From the NCBI RefSeq assembly GCF_002557795.1, contig NZ_CP023777.1:5155001-5219000 (forward strand): a stretch of DNA of 64,000 nucleotides, in the 5' to 3' direction. A program made the translations under genes and the position numbers. Shown in pieces: positions 54,514 through 64,000 of the stretch (position 1 is the stretch's first letter; every line of letters begins with the position of its first letter). The notes under the pieces were generated by a model. That model did no database searches and was not told where the DNA came from. It saw only the letters and a program-made list of their open reading frames with translations. Source of the DNA: Chitinophaga caeni (GTDB taxonomy: Bacteria > Bacteroidota > Bacteroidia > Chitinophagales > Chitinophagaceae).

Positions 54514-56439
54514 ATGAAAAAACAGTTATCCTTTTTATCGGCTTTAATCATTTGTATTTCTACCATTTATCCCAGTTATGGTATAGGAGATGAAAAAGAA
54601 AAAATAGCATCAAAAATATCTGATGTAACTGTTTTCCTGAATGGAGCACAGGTCACCAGGACAGCAAAAATATCCTTACAGGCAGGTATTACAGTATTGC
54701 AATTCCCTAAAATTGCTGCCGACATCGATGAGAAAAGTTTACAAATCGATGGTATCGGCGATTTCACGGTGATCTCCGTTGCTAAAGAAAAAGACTACCT
54801 AACTTCCGGCGATAAGCGAGTGGAAATAGACTTGCTAAATAACAAAATTTTCCAAGCCACGAAAAACATCAATGAAAAAATGGCCCAACTCTCCGTTTTC
54901 GAAGCAGAAGGGAAAATATTGGATGCCAATATTCAAATAGGGAAAGGAGATAACAAAGCCGGGGAAACCACCATCCGCGACCTGGCCCTCATGTTGGAAT
55001 TCCAGAGGAACCGGAGAACAGAAATCATCGAAAAACAATTAAAAATCAAGAACCAAATTCAAACCTTAGACTCTGTTAAAACGAAATACCAACAACAGCT
55101 ATCCAGCCTGCATACCGCTCCCTCCGCCACCACGAATACATTGTTAATTAAAATCTCTACCCAGCAAGCCGTTCAAGGAAATATTACCTTGAAATATTTC
55201 GTGAAAAATGCGCATTGGTATCCAACATACGACCTAAAGGTGAACTCCCTTTCACAGCCCATAGATCTGATTTACCGGGCCAATGTACACCAATTAACCG
55301 GGGAAGACTGGAACGGGGTAAAACTTCATTTGTCTACAACGAACCCCGATGATAACAACAACATTCCTAAACTAGATCCTTGGTATACGAATTTGTACAA
55401 TTCCGAATACCAATTACGGCTTGTGCAAGAAGCACGTAGCGGGGAACATGAAGTAAAAGGAATCGTAACGGATAAAAACGGCGCTCCCATTGTAGGAGCA
55501 ACCCTATTGGTTAAAGGCAGATCGATCGGTACTGTTACCGATGCATCCGGTCGATTTAGCCTGAAGATTGATCCAACCGGGATTACACTTGTTGTTAGCG
55601 CGGTTGGTTACGAAATGCAAGAAATTCAACCCAACCAATCGAACACGATCATCAGGATGATCGAAAGTTCGTTGGCCTTAGATGAAGTCGTAGTCACAGG
55701 ATACGGAAATCAATCCGGCCTGCAAGGGAAAGTGGCAGGATTACAAATTCGCGGGGCCAGCTCAGTTAAAATGAAAAAAGAAGCGCCGCCTGCGCCTAAT
55801 TTGGTAGTTGAAACGAAGATGAACTACCAACCCACCTCGGTTACTTATGACATTACGATGCCTTACACCGTGGCTAGTGGAGATGCCCCTATCTCGGTAA
55901 ACATCAACCAAGTTGCTGTGCCCGCCACTTATGAATACATCAGCATACCGAAGAAAGATAAAAACGCTTACCTCACTGCCAGCATCATCGATTGGGATCA
56001 ATTGAACTTGTTGGAAGGCGAAGCGAATATTTATATCGATGGCAGCTTCCGCGGAAAAACATTATTGAACCTGGCGAATGTTGGCGATACGCTGGTACTT
56101 TCTTTAGGCAGCGATAAAAACATCCAGGTAAACCGTGTCCAACAGAAAGAATTTAATAAACGACAGTTCATCGGGAATAATAAAACCGAATATAAATCCT
56201 TTGAATTCAGTATCCGTAACCTGAAGAAAGAAGCGGTAAAAATAAAATTGTTGGATCAATTACCGATCCCGATCTCCAACAATGTTGAACTGATTAAACC
56301 GAAATATGAGCATGCCAGGCTGGATGAGAACACGCAAATACTTACATGGGAGCTGGAAGTTCAGCCGGGAAAGGAACACAAAGAGTATTTACAATTCGGC
56401 ATAAAATTACCCAAGGATAAATTGATAAATTATTTGTAG
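54514..56439 (+). CDS. DUF4140/DUF4139 protein with inserted SusC-like plug-extension module
   Basis: 641 residues, signal peptide to about 24. N-terminal DUF4140 (ISDVTVFLNGAQVTRTAKIS), coiled coil, then DUF4139 (MuiA-like). Inside DUF4139, at about 312-415, lies a module with a CarboxypepD_reg sandwich (GIVTDKNGAPIVGATLLVKG, TVTDASGRFSLKID) and the start of a TonB-receptor plug (LDEVVVTGYGNQ, then GKVAGLQIRG). This is the N-terminus of SusC-type receptors placed in the middle of another protein. DUF4139 then resumes (YDITMPYTVASGDAPISVNI) to the end. Role unknown; outer surface or periplasm. Confidence 0.85.
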   Translation: MKKQLSFLSALIICISTIYPSYGIGDEKEKIASKISDVTVFLNGAQVTRTAKISLQAGITVLQFPKIAADIDEKSLQIDGIGDFTVISVAKEKDYLTSGDKRVEIDLLNNKIFQATKNINEKMAQLSVFEAEGKILDANIQIGKGDNKAGETTIRDLALMLEFQRNRRTEIIEKQLKIKNQIQTLDSVKTKYQQQLSSLHTAPSATTNTLLIKISTQQAVQGNITLKYFVKNAHWYPTYDLKVNSLSQPIDLIYRANVHQLTGEDWNGVKLHLSTTNPDDNNNIPKLDPWYTNLYNSEYQLRLVQEARSGEHEVKGIVTDKNGAPIVGATLLVKGRSIGTVTDASGRFSLKIDPTGITLVVSAVGYEMQEIQPNQSNTIIRMIESSLALDEVVVTGYGNQSGLQGKVAGLQIRGASSVKMKKEAPPAPNLVVETKMNYQPTSVTYDITMPYTVASGDAPISVNINQVAVPATYEYISIPKKDKNAYLTASIIDWDQLNLLEGEANIYIDGSFRGKTLLNLANVGDTLVLSLGSDKNIQVNRVQQKEFNKRQFIGNNKTEYKSFEFSIRNLKKEAVKIKLLDQLPIPISNNVELIKPKYEHARLDENTQILTWELEVQPGKEHKEYLQFGIKLPKDKLINYL

Positions 56440-56466
56440 TCATAAATTTCCTGCTAATTTTGCTTC

Positions 56467-57399
56467 ATGCGAAAATATCTGATCATCGGCGCAGCATTGT
56501 TGCTTGCGCCATCTGTAAACTTTGCACAGGAATATTTGCCTGATGCTGCCAGGATTCAATCGGTAGTTAATTACTTGGCATCAAACAAATTAAAAGGCCG
56601 GGGAACCGATGAAAAAGGTGGCATCAAGGCCGGCAAATTCGTGGAAAAACAATTCAAAAAACTGGGTTTAGCGGCAGGTGGAGATCAAGGTAACTATTAC
56701 CAGGATTTTAAATTTGATAAAAATGCTCATAAAGATATCCCGAGCAGGAACGTATTAGGCTTCCTCGATAATCACGCTGCCAAAACTATTATAATCGGTG
56801 CGCATTACGACCATTTAGGCCGGGCAGCTTTATTCGATGGTAAATACCCGATCGGGGAAATTCATAACGGTGCAGATGATAATGCTTCGGGGATTGCAGG
56901 ATTACTAGAACTAGCGCGTTATTATACTAAAAATAATGAACAGGAACCGTTCAATTTCTTATTCATTGCTTTCGGTGGAGAAGAATTAGGGTTACAAGGA
57001 TCCAAGTATTTCGTGAACCATCCGGCGATCGCGTTGGATAAGGTTCATTTCATGTTGAATATGGATATGATCGGGCGATACAACCCTTCCAGGGGCGTAG
57101 GTATCGGCGGATATGGAACCGCGGCCCAGTGGCCGGAAATATTTAAAAACGTTAGCAGCGATACTATTAAATTCTTTACGGATAAAGCCGGGAAAGGTGG
57201 TAGCGACCACCATAGTTTTTATATGAAAAATGTACCCGTAATATTTTTACATACCGGCGGACATGATGATTACCATAAACCTACTGATGACGCCGATAAA
57301 CTGATGGCCAAAGAAGAAGCCGGCATCCTGGATATCGGCATCCAGATAATTAACGGCGCTATGAAATTCGATTCGCTAACTTTCATGGAAACTGAATAG
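56467..57399 (+). CDS. M28-family zinc aminopeptidase
   Basis: 310 residues, signal peptide (VNFAQ). Zinc ligands in IIGAHYDHLGR (His), IHNGADDNASGIAG (bridging Asp), AFGGEELGLQGSKYF (Glu pair), MLNMDMIGRY (Asp) and GGHDDYHKPTDD (His). Secreted peptidase that trims peptides. 28 bases after the DUF4139 gene, so possibly one operon. Confidence 0.92.
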   Translation: MRKYLIIGAALLLAPSVNFAQEYLPDAARIQSVVNYLASNKLKGRGTDEKGGIKAGKFVEKQFKKLGLAAGGDQGNYYQDFKFDKNAHKDIPSRNVLGFLDNHAAKTIIIGAHYDHLGRAALFDGKYPIGEIHNGADDNASGIAGLLELARYYTKNNEQEPFNFLFIAFGGEELGLQGSKYFVNHPAIALDKVHFMLNMDMIGRYNPSRGVGIGGYGTAAQWPEIFKNVSSDTIKFFTDKAGKGGSDHHSFYMKNVPVIFLHTGGHDDYHKPTDDADKLMAKEEAGILDIGIQIINGAMKFDSLTFMETE

Positions 57400-57419
57400 T
57401 TAACGTGTGAAAATAAATG

Positions 57420-57454
57420 AAAAGGATCATCCGGAATGCGGATGATCCTTTTTT
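57420..57454. terminator. Bidirectional terminator
   Basis: AAAAGGATCATCCG and CGGATGATCCTTTT form a perfect 14-bp stem with loop GAATG and a T-run, between the convergent M28 and PBP1A genes. Confidence 0.85.
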
Positions 57455-57476
57455 ATGTAAACAAAATAACCTGTTA

Positions 57477-59888
57477 TTAATCGTTCTTAGGAGGATACTG
57501 TGCTTTCGGTTGCTTTCCATCTTTCTGATCACCCTTATTATTCTTCTGCTGTTCTTTCGCTTTAGCTTCTTTCTTAGCTTTCTCACGCGCCCTCGCTTCT
57601 TTATCGGCCTGGGCTTCTAAAGCCTGTACATCTACGTAACCGCCATAATCTTCCGCCGAACCGTTACCCGTATTTTCTGCTTCTGCACCCGGCAGCACAT
57701 CGGTTTTATAATCAAGGTACAAGTCTTCATGAAAATTCGGTGGAATTGGGAATGTCGACTTGGAGTCGTAACCCAATGTTTTATCATTCAGCAGTTTCTG
57801 GTAGAAATAAGCCCAGATCGGCAAGCCGGTATTAGCACCTTGTCCTATCCTGGTGGTTGAAAAGCGGAGGTAATTATTATCACAACCTACCCATGCGCCT
57901 GCTAAAATCTGCGGTGTGTAACCGATAAACCAACCATCCGTATTATCGTTCGTTGTCCCGGTTTTACCTGCGATTTCCCCAGGTAAGTTATACCTGAAAC
58001 GTAAACGGGCGCCGGTCCCCCCGGTCGTTGTAACACCTTCCATCATTTTTACCATCGTGTAAGCATTCGTTTCGGAAATCACTTCCCTTTTCTCCGGTGC
58101 AAAAGTTTCGAGGATATTACCGTTCCTGTCTTCTATACGGGTAATGTAAATCGGTTTAGAGATGATGCCCCTCCCGGCAAACATCGTATATGCCTGCAAC
58201 ATTTCATACAGCGAAATCTCCGATACCCCCAATGCGATGGAAGGATACGGATCGATCTTCGTTGAGAAACCTATTTTATTCTGCGCAAAATCTGCGAAAG
58301 CTTTCGGCGTTAATTGCTTGATCAGGTAAACTGAAACGAGGTTCAACGACTTCGCCAAAGCCCCGGCCATGGATATTTCACCACCTACACTTCCCTCGGA
58401 GTTACGGGAGATCGTCCAGTTCCCGATCGTCACGGGTTCATTCGGAAGTATCGTGTTGGGCGATAACCCGTTGATTAACGCGAAGCAATAAAGGAAAGGT
58501 TTGAAAGTGGATCCCACTTGCCTGCGGCTACGGATAACGTGGTCGTTTTTAAAGTACCTGAAATCCGGCCCGCCGACCCAGGCTTTCACTTCACCATTGA
58601 TCGGATCCATCGCCATGAAACCCGCCTGCAATACTTCCCGCATCCGCTTGATGGAATCGACCGGGGTCATCACCGTATCAATTTCATTCAACTCCGGCTC
58701 CGTGAAGCTGTTCCAAGAAAATATTTTCATCTTGGTCGGCGTGTTAAACACTTTCATGATTTCCTCATCGGTATATTCATGATCCGGATCGTTCTTCATA
58801 TTTTGATAACGCTCCGTTTGCTTGATAAAATATTGCAGGTCCTTGTTCCATTTTTTCCAAACGGAACCGGTTTTAATATTATTCTGATTATAAAAAACTT
58901 TCTGTAAATCTTTCAAGTGATGCGCAACTGCTTCTTCCGCGTACAGTTGCATCCTGGGATTGATAGTGGTATAAATTTTCAGTCCATCGCGGTACAAGTT
59001 GTATTCCGAACCATCGGCTTTCTTATGATTTTTACACCAATCTTTCAATTCGCCGCGCAAAACTTCCCTGAAATACGGCGCTAAACCTTTGTTATGATCA
59101 ATTTTATTATAGCGCAATACGATCGGTTTGCTTTTAGCGGATTCCGCTTCAGCCTCGGTGAGATAACCATTTTTTTCCATCTGGTTGATCACCGTATTTC
59201 TCCTGTTCCTCGATTCGATCGGGTTACGGCGGGGATTATACAAGGTTACACCTTTTAACATTCCTATCAAGGTAGCTGCTTCTTCCACGGATAAACGGGA
59301 AGGATCTTTACTGAAGAAGGTACGGGCGCCATTTTCGATGCCGTACACGTTATCCCCGAAAGCAACCGTATTCAAATAAAGCGTAATAATTTCTTCCTTG
59401 GTAAAGTTGCGTTCCAACTTCACGGCAATTACCCATTCCGTAAGTTTTTGAAATCCCCGTAAAATCGGGTTACGCGCCCGCTGCCCCGCGCCGTTATCTG
59501 TTTGCAGGTTGAGCGCAAGTTGTTGTGTAATAGTACTGGATCCCCTCTTTTTCCCAACCATCAGGTAAAATGGGATCGCCATCGTACTGATAGCATCGAT
59601 ACCGGAGTGTGAATAAAAACGCTCATCCTCGGTAGCGATCAAGGCCTTGATAACATTGGGGGAGATATCTTTATAATCGACATTCGAACGATCCACCGCA
59701 TAGTATTTCCCCATGATGGTGCCATCATCGGCTAATACCTCGGATGCCAGGGCTGCCCTCGGATTTTCGAGCGCTTCCATGGACGGCATATTACCAATAA
59801 TACGGAAGTTGATTAACAAAAGTATTATAACAAATAATCCCATCCCACCTAAAACAGTCAGCCACAATATTTTAACCGATTTCTTCAT
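57477..59888 (-). CDS. mrcA: Penicillin-binding protein 1A (bifunctional)
   Basis: 803 residues. One N-terminal membrane anchor; GT51 glycosyltransferase with ATEDERFYSHSGID and GSSTITQQLALNL; transpeptidase with catalytic GSTFKPFLYC (SxxK), KSLNL (SxN) and GKTGTTND (KTG). C-terminal tail is Lys/Glu/Ala-rich (KEARAREKAKKEAKAKEQQK). Polymerises and crosslinks peptidoglycan in the periplasm. Next to PorW on the same strand. Confidence 0.95.
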   Translation of the reverse strand: MKKSVKILWLTVLGGMGLFVIILLLINFRIIGNMPSMEALENPRAALASEVLADDGTIMGKYYAVDRSNVDYKDISPNVIKALIATEDERFYSHSGIDAISTMAIPFYLMVGKKRGSSTITQQLALNLQTDNGAGQRARNPILRGFQKLTEWVIAVKLERNFTKEEIITLYLNTVAFGDNVYGIENGARTFFSKDPSRLSVEEAATLIGMLKGVTLYNPRRNPIESRNRRNTVINQMEKNGYLTEAEAESAKSKPIVLRYNKIDHNKGLAPYFREVLRGELKDWCKNHKKADGSEYNLYRDGLKIYTTINPRMQLYAEEAVAHHLKDLQKVFYNQNNIKTGSVWKKWNKDLQYFIKQTERYQNMKNDPDHEYTDEEIMKVFNTPTKMKIFSWNSFTEPELNEIDTVMTPVDSIKRMREVLQAGFMAMDPINGEVKAWVGGPDFRYFKNDHVIRSRRQVGSTFKPFLYCFALINGLSPNTILPNEPVTIGNWTISRNSEGSVGGEISMAGALAKSLNLVSVYLIKQLTPKAFADFAQNKIGFSTKIDPYPSIALGVSEISLYEMLQAYTMFAGRGIISKPIYITRIEDRNGNILETFAPEKREVISETNAYTMVKMMEGVTTTGGTGARLRFRYNLPGEIAGKTGTTNDNTDGWFIGYTPQILAGAWVGCDNNYLRFSTTRIGQGANTGLPIWAYFYQKLLNDKTLGYDSKSTFPIPPNFHEDLYLDYKTDVLPGAEAENTGNGSAEDYGGYVDVQALEAQADKEARAREKAKKEAKAKEQQKNNKGDQKDGKQPKAQYPPKND

Positions 59889-59965
59889 ATTAAGAATTAA
59901 TTAAGTGCATCAGCACACAAAACTATTGAAAATTATCACTTTTAGGTACTAATAAGCTGTTAAAC

Positions 59966-62900
59966 CTAGTTGAGTTCGTAATTCGATTCGAAAAATTCTT
60001 TATACCCCTGCAAATCTTTAGAAGTATTTAGCAAGATAAAGTTCTCCCTGGAGATGATAAAAATCGAATAATCTTTCGGATTAATATGCGGGATAATCGA
60101 CTTTGGCGCTTCTTTTTGTACCTCACCCCAGTACTTCAACGCTGCTTCTTCGTTCGGGAACAGCCTGAATATCAGCATAATATCTGTTGGCGTCAATACG
60201 AAACTACTTACTTCGATCCCTTCTCCTGCATGTTTCTCTGCATTGTATTTCGAAAATTGTGCCACACCTTTATCAATCATCGCTTTTTCAACCCGGTTAA
60301 ACGATAATACAACGAAATGGGGATTCGCCGCGGTAAGATCATCTCCTTTCAACTTGTAAGGAGTTTTCGGTTTCGGTGGCGGTTCGGGTGTAATATTTTG
60401 AAGTGAATCTTTCGCTTTTTGTAATTGCGTAGAATCAACAAGTTTGGGATCCGGTCTTTGCCAAGGATAAACAATATTGATATTTTCATCCACTTTGCGG
60501 GTCTTGTCATCGGTATTTTGTACTTGCAAGCCGGAAAGATAGTCAACCAGTTCCTGTTTATGATTCATTACGTTTAATAAACTTTGCGCTTTGGCTATTA
60601 TTTCATCATCGGCCGTATACTTTTGAATCACGGCTTCTAATGCAGCCTTGGCGCCGGCTTCGTCGCCAAGTTTGGCAAGCGCCATGCTATTCAAAATTTC
60701 AAACTGTGCCTGGTGCGGGTATTTCTGATATAATGAATCTGCCGCCTTTTTATTTTGCAATACGATATCGTAATTCCCTGATAAATAATTAATATAAGCG
60801 GAATCATACAAGGCCAATGCTGCCTTATTATTCTGATCATCAACATTTTCAAATTTCACGCCCCGGATGGCCCTGGCAAATTCTGTTGCCCCGTAATCTT
60901 TGAGTAACTGGTTTTTATACCGCTCCGCAGCCTGTGTATTACTAGCCTGGTCATTCCAAACATACAGCGAATATAAAATTTCAGGTTTACGCGGATGTTC
61001 CGGGAATTTGATCAACAAGGTATCGTAAGCCTTGATCGCTTCGGGCAAATTCTCCAATTTATCATGGTATAATTTACCCAGGTCGAACCCGGCATTCATC
61101 TGCTTCTGTTTCGATTGCTGGAGTAATTCCGGGGTCAATGGTAAGTTCTTGGACAATAATTCCACCGTGATGCTATCCGCAGGCAGCGCTTCCATGTTGC
61201 GAGATAGCAATTGCGCTTCAACACTATCCAACGCTGACAGGTCACCGGGCATCCTGGCATTCGTACCGATGCCCGCCGCCGCGGATCTTCTCCAATTATC
61301 CACCAGGGGACGGTTTCCCCATCTCCTTTTAAATTCTTGTAAACCGGAAGATTTCGTCACCGGGTTATAAAAATACCAATCTCCCATGGAGCCGTTCACA
61401 TTCCCTTGCCCGCCGTTCTGTTGTGCATAGAGAGGGTTGCTGTTCATCAATCTTTGCTGCGTTACTTCAGCTGAAGGCGGCACGTAAAAGGAATTATTTT
61501 CCCTGCCGAACAAAGCGGCCTTCCGCTTGGCTTCCGCTTTCATTTCACTGGCTCTCTTTTCGAGGAAAATATTCCTGGACGAGGGATCCATCGCGGCGAT
61601 AGCCTGCAAGCTATCTTCCTGGTGGATCAATGCGATATTGGCATCCACCTCATTGAGCACGTCTTTACGGGCATTGATTATTTCTGCAGCGGAAAAATCG
61701 TTTGGCATAACGGCCGCGGCGCTATCGTAATATTTTTTTGCAGCGGCATAGTTCCTATCATCATAACGCATGTTTGCCAATGTATAATAGGTAACGGCTT
61801 TCTGCACTGTATTGTCACTTGGTTCCTTGAGCGATCGTTGCAAAAACTCCTCTGCCCTAGCTTCGTCCTCGGGCATGGCGATTTCTGCCATCGTAAAATA
61901 AATCACGTCGCGGTAAGGGATGAAATTTTCCTTTTTGAGCATCTTTTCCAAGGCGGCTAAACTCTCTTCTAAACTTCCCCCTTCGGCCAAGATATTATTC
62001 TTGGCAATTTCTAACCTGGCGTGGAAATCCATCAGCGGGTCGGGATGGAAGCTCAATACATCGCGGAAAGCGACCAAGGCCGAATCCGGCTGCTTGTTAT
62101 AATCATATATCTGCCCAAGGATATACTGCATCCGGGCACGTTGAATTTTATCGTCCGTGTCCTTGATAGCAACTTTGAGCGGCTCGATAGATTCGAGGTA
62201 ACGTTCCTGTTTATACAAGCGGAAAGCTTGCATCTCGGCAAGGCTGCCATGTAACCTCTTGGGGTAATATGGATCTTCGCTCAGGATATTCAGTAATGAT
62301 TGGGCATCATCATATTTACCCTGTTCCAAATAAGATTTGGCCTGCCAGAGGAAAGCGTCATTCCTTGCAGATTTATGCTTCATCTTGCCCACTACACCTT
62401 TCCTCTTTTCGCGGGTAGCTATAGAAAGTTGACTATTTTTTGATTGCCCCACCACGGTTTTATACTCATCCTTCTTCTTAGGCGCAAAGTTCATGTTAAT
62501 GAAAGCGAAGGTTTTATCCGCATTTTCCCAATCAGCTTTATAATAATAAGCCTTCCCGATGAGCAAATAGCAATCATCGATCCATTTACCGCGGGCATCG
62601 TGGATTTGAATCGCGATAGAGGCCCTGGTAATTACGGAATCGAGGTCACTTTGATTGAGGTTGAGGCTTTCGGCAGAATACGGGTAAAAAGGTAAAAACT
62701 CGCTGTAGTTCTCCTGCCTTTCGCGGTTCACGCCGGCCAAGATACCTTGCAACTGGAGATTAGCATGAAAATAATAGTTATAACGTGTAGTCATATTCTG
62801 GAAAAACTGTCTTTTCCAGTTCCAGGGTTTGCTTTTCATCTTTTCGGCCGGGGTCTTTTGATTAGCCGGCCTGGTATGCTGTTGCTGTACCTGGGTGGGA

Positions 62901-63004
62901 GATTTCTGCGCTTGTACCGGCTGTTGAGCCATGGCTGCAAGATTACAGAACATCAATCCACATATAAAAGCTAGATAAATATTTAACAGTCGGGAGCAAT
63001 TCAT
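59966..63004 (-). CDS. porW: PorW/SprE-like type IX secretion TPR protein
   Basis: 1012 residues; signal peptide (AAMAQQ), low-complexity Gln/Thr linker, then FFQNMTTRYNYYFHANLQLQ, the entry block of the PorW/SprE family, and many TPR-like helices (for example DAFLWQAKSYLEQGKYDDAQ and ARMQYILGQIYDYNKQPDSA). The C-terminus is a compact domain (IDKGVAQFSKYNAEKHAGEG). Needed for type IX secretion and gliding in relatives. Divergent from the gene at 63158. Confidence 0.85.
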   Translation of the reverse strand: MNCSRLLNIYLAFICGLMFCNLAAMAQQPVQAQKSPTQVQQQHTRPANQKTPAEKMKSKPWNWKRQFFQNMTTRYNYYFHANLQLQGILAGVNRERQENYSEFLPFYPYSAESLNLNQSDLDSVITRASIAIQIHDARGKWIDDCYLLIGKAYYYKADWENADKTFAFINMNFAPKKKDEYKTVVGQSKNSQLSIATREKRKGVVGKMKHKSARNDAFLWQAKSYLEQGKYDDAQSLLNILSEDPYYPKRLHGSLAEMQAFRLYKQERYLESIEPLKVAIKDTDDKIQRARMQYILGQIYDYNKQPDSALVAFRDVLSFHPDPLMDFHARLEIAKNNILAEGGSLEESLAALEKMLKKENFIPYRDVIYFTMAEIAMPEDEARAEEFLQRSLKEPSDNTVQKAVTYYTLANMRYDDRNYAAAKKYYDSAAAVMPNDFSAAEIINARKDVLNEVDANIALIHQEDSLQAIAAMDPSSRNIFLEKRASEMKAEAKRKAALFGRENNSFYVPPSAEVTQQRLMNSNPLYAQQNGGQGNVNGSMGDWYFYNPVTKSSGLQEFKRRWGNRPLVDNWRRSAAAGIGTNARMPGDLSALDSVEAQLLSRNMEALPADSITVELLSKNLPLTPELLQQSKQKQMNAGFDLGKLYHDKLENLPEAIKAYDTLLIKFPEHPRKPEILYSLYVWNDQASNTQAAERYKNQLLKDYGATEFARAIRGVKFENVDDQNNKAALALYDSAYINYLSGNYDIVLQNKKAADSLYQKYPHQAQFEILNSMALAKLGDEAGAKAALEAVIQKYTADDEIIAKAQSLLNVMNHKQELVDYLSGLQVQNTDDKTRKVDENINIVYPWQRPDPKLVDSTQLQKAKDSLQNITPEPPPKPKTPYKLKGDDLTAANPHFVVLSFNRVEKAMIDKGVAQFSKYNAEKHAGEGIEVSSFVLTPTDIMLIFRLFPNEEAALKYWGEVQKEAPKSIIPHINPKDYSIFIISRENFILLNTSKDLQGYKEFFESNYELN

Positions 63005-63157
63005 GTATGCTTGGGAATATAGGCGAATATATATAACTCGGTAGATAAAAAAATATTTTAAAGATAGGATAATTTTTTTCTTTGGTTAGGAGACAAGGAT
63101 TATTTGATTAACTTTAGCCCTCTGAAAACTTGTTTTTTGAATTAACCGACTGAGTTC

Positions 63158-63571
63158 ATGCCTTTGGAAAGTAATAAGAAGAAAAAAAGTAAAGTGAATC
63201 GTATGGATCGACTCAAGCATAAATACCGCTTGGTAATTATGAATGACGATACGTACGAAGAAGTTACTTCTTTCCGTTTATCACGCATGAGTGTGTATGT
63301 AGCGATGAGTACCTTGTTCGTGTTGCTGGTTGCCATAACGGTTGCCACGGTAGTATTTACGCCGTTGCGCTATTATATTCCGGGCTATGGCGACCTCAAT
63401 CAACGCAAGGAATTTCTATCCTTAAAAATGAAAGCCGATTCGATGCAGAAAGCCATCAATCAACGCGACCAGTATCTTGAAAACGTAAAACAGGTGATCA
63501 GCGGCAATTTTACAGGCCAGCTCGATACCACCATGTTAAAAGTACCTAAACACGATAACAGTACTTATTAA
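63158..63571 (+). CDS. Short membrane protein before bactofilin (M23-peptidase N-terminal part only)
   Basis: 137 residues: basic N-terminus (SNKKKKSKVNRMDRLKHKYR), one TM segment (YVAMSTLFVLLVAITVATVV), then a coiled coil (KADSMQKAINQRDQYLENVK). In many Bacteroidota the gene here is a longer M23 metallopeptidase with the same N-terminus; the peptidase domain is absent and no frame with it follows. It may anchor the bactofilin or be a natural short form. Confidence 0.7.
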   Translation: MPLESNKKKKSKVNRMDRLKHKYRLVIMNDDTYEEVTSFRLSRMSVYVAMSTLFVLLVAITVATVVFTPLRYYIPGYGDLNQRKEFLSLKMKADSMQKAINQRDQYLENVKQVISGNFTGQLDTTMLKVPKHDNSTY

Positions 63572-63700
63572 ACAAGAAAATATAAGTCATACTTGCATGT
63601 CATGTTAGATTATTACAATAAATAGTAATATAAAAAACATTACATGTTATAAATAATTATTATCTTACGCAAATTTTAAACCAGAAAAACCTGTAGACCT

Positions 63701-64000
63701 ATGTTTAACCGAGGTAATACAAAGAGCGAGGGCAAAAGCATTTTGCCGACTTCCAATATCAACATTATTGGAGCTGGAACAAGTATCAAGGGGGATATCG
63801 TATGTGAAGGCGATATCAGGATCGATGGTTCAGTAGAAGGATTGGTCAGCACTAAGTCTAAAGTAGTAGTAGGACCAGAAGGGAGTGTTTCCGGTGATAT
63901 TCAATGCGATAGCGCGGATATCCTGGGCCAGGTAACCGGTATCATCAAGGTCGACGATTTATTATTCCTGAAAGGGAATGCAGTAGTAAAAGGAGATGTT
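63701..64000 (+). CDS. Bactofilin, polymer-forming cytoskeletal protein (3' end cut)
   Basis: ATG at 63701; 100 codons visible, open to the window edge. NIIGAGTSIKGDIVCEGDIR, IDGSVEGLVSTKSKVVVGPE and GSVSGDIQCDSADILGQVTG show the right-handed beta-helix repeat of bactofilins. Forms filaments that place cell-wall enzymes. 129 bases after the membrane-protein gene. Confidence 0.92.
   Translation, partial: MFNRGNTKSEGKSILPTSNINIIGAGTSIKGDIVCEGDIRIDGSVEGLVSTKSKVVVGPEGSVSGDIQCDSADILGQVTGIIKVDDLLFLKGNAVVKGDV

Noticed and set aside
1..64000. CRISPR arrays, rRNA genes, intact transposases
   Set aside because: No regularly spaced repeats, no rRNA sequence and no DDE or HUH transposase frame were seen.

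Overview
The window is from a Bacteroidota chromosome, most likely Chitinophagaceae. The support is: promoters of the TTTG-N19-TAnnTTTG type, a PorW/SprE-like type IX secretion component, a Porin_10-type porin, a HYC_CC_PP-type metal protein, DUF6443-type RHS toxins and SusC-style carboxypeptidase-regulatory modules. It is cut at both ends: the left edge lies inside mtaB and the right edge inside a bactofilin gene.

Region by region. 1-1567: 3' part of mtaB, then three identical tRNA-Val(TAC) genes. 1524-5183: a decayed integrative element in the third tRNA-Val, bounded by 45-bp direct repeats. It holds a surface protein with an S74-like C-terminus, an AbiEii-like toxin fragment, a possible integrase N-terminal fragment and a chimeric integrase/winged-helix ORF. 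5187-12789: ordinary genes: a CPA2 antiporter with a C-terminal nucleotide-binding-type domain, the clpS-aat N-degron operon, a lipoprotein, and an mntR-mntH pair preceded by a perfect palindrome.

12793-35239 is the main accessory region, read almost wholly on the minus strand. It starts (right side) with a 1340-residue RHS-like partner and a 1843-residue RHS polymorphic toxin with an amidase tip and an adjacent lipoprotein immunity candidate. Downstream comes a run of orphan toxin tips and small immunity-like genes: JAB protease tip, two tips of unknown activity, a Gly-rich membrane-active-looking tip, a metzincin-like tip and several tails. Most tips carry in-frame stop codons or frameshifts, while almost all the small putative immunity genes are open. 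Orphan tips restart at the same RHS-core sequence ([10 protein letters not shown]). A SymE-like/XRE divergent module, partly duplicated at a 342-bp spacing, plus an XRE/HExxH-protein operon, sits on the plus strand inside this run.

35654-64000 is mostly housekeeping: a second S74-like surface protein, a thioesterase, a LytS/LytTR two-component pair, a LiaF-like protein, a ferredoxin-reductase-like flavoprotein, an SGNH esterase, two unrelated NADP-isocitrate dehydrogenases in tandem, an L,D-transpeptidase, a heavy-metal (probably copper) gene cluster with an HMA-AraC fusion regulator, a porin, purine nucleoside phosphorylase, sucC, DUF4407 and DUF4139 proteins, an M28 peptidase, PBP1A, PorW and a bactofilin locus. 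Two perfect palindromes (44266-44295, 54397-54418) look like REP-type repeats.
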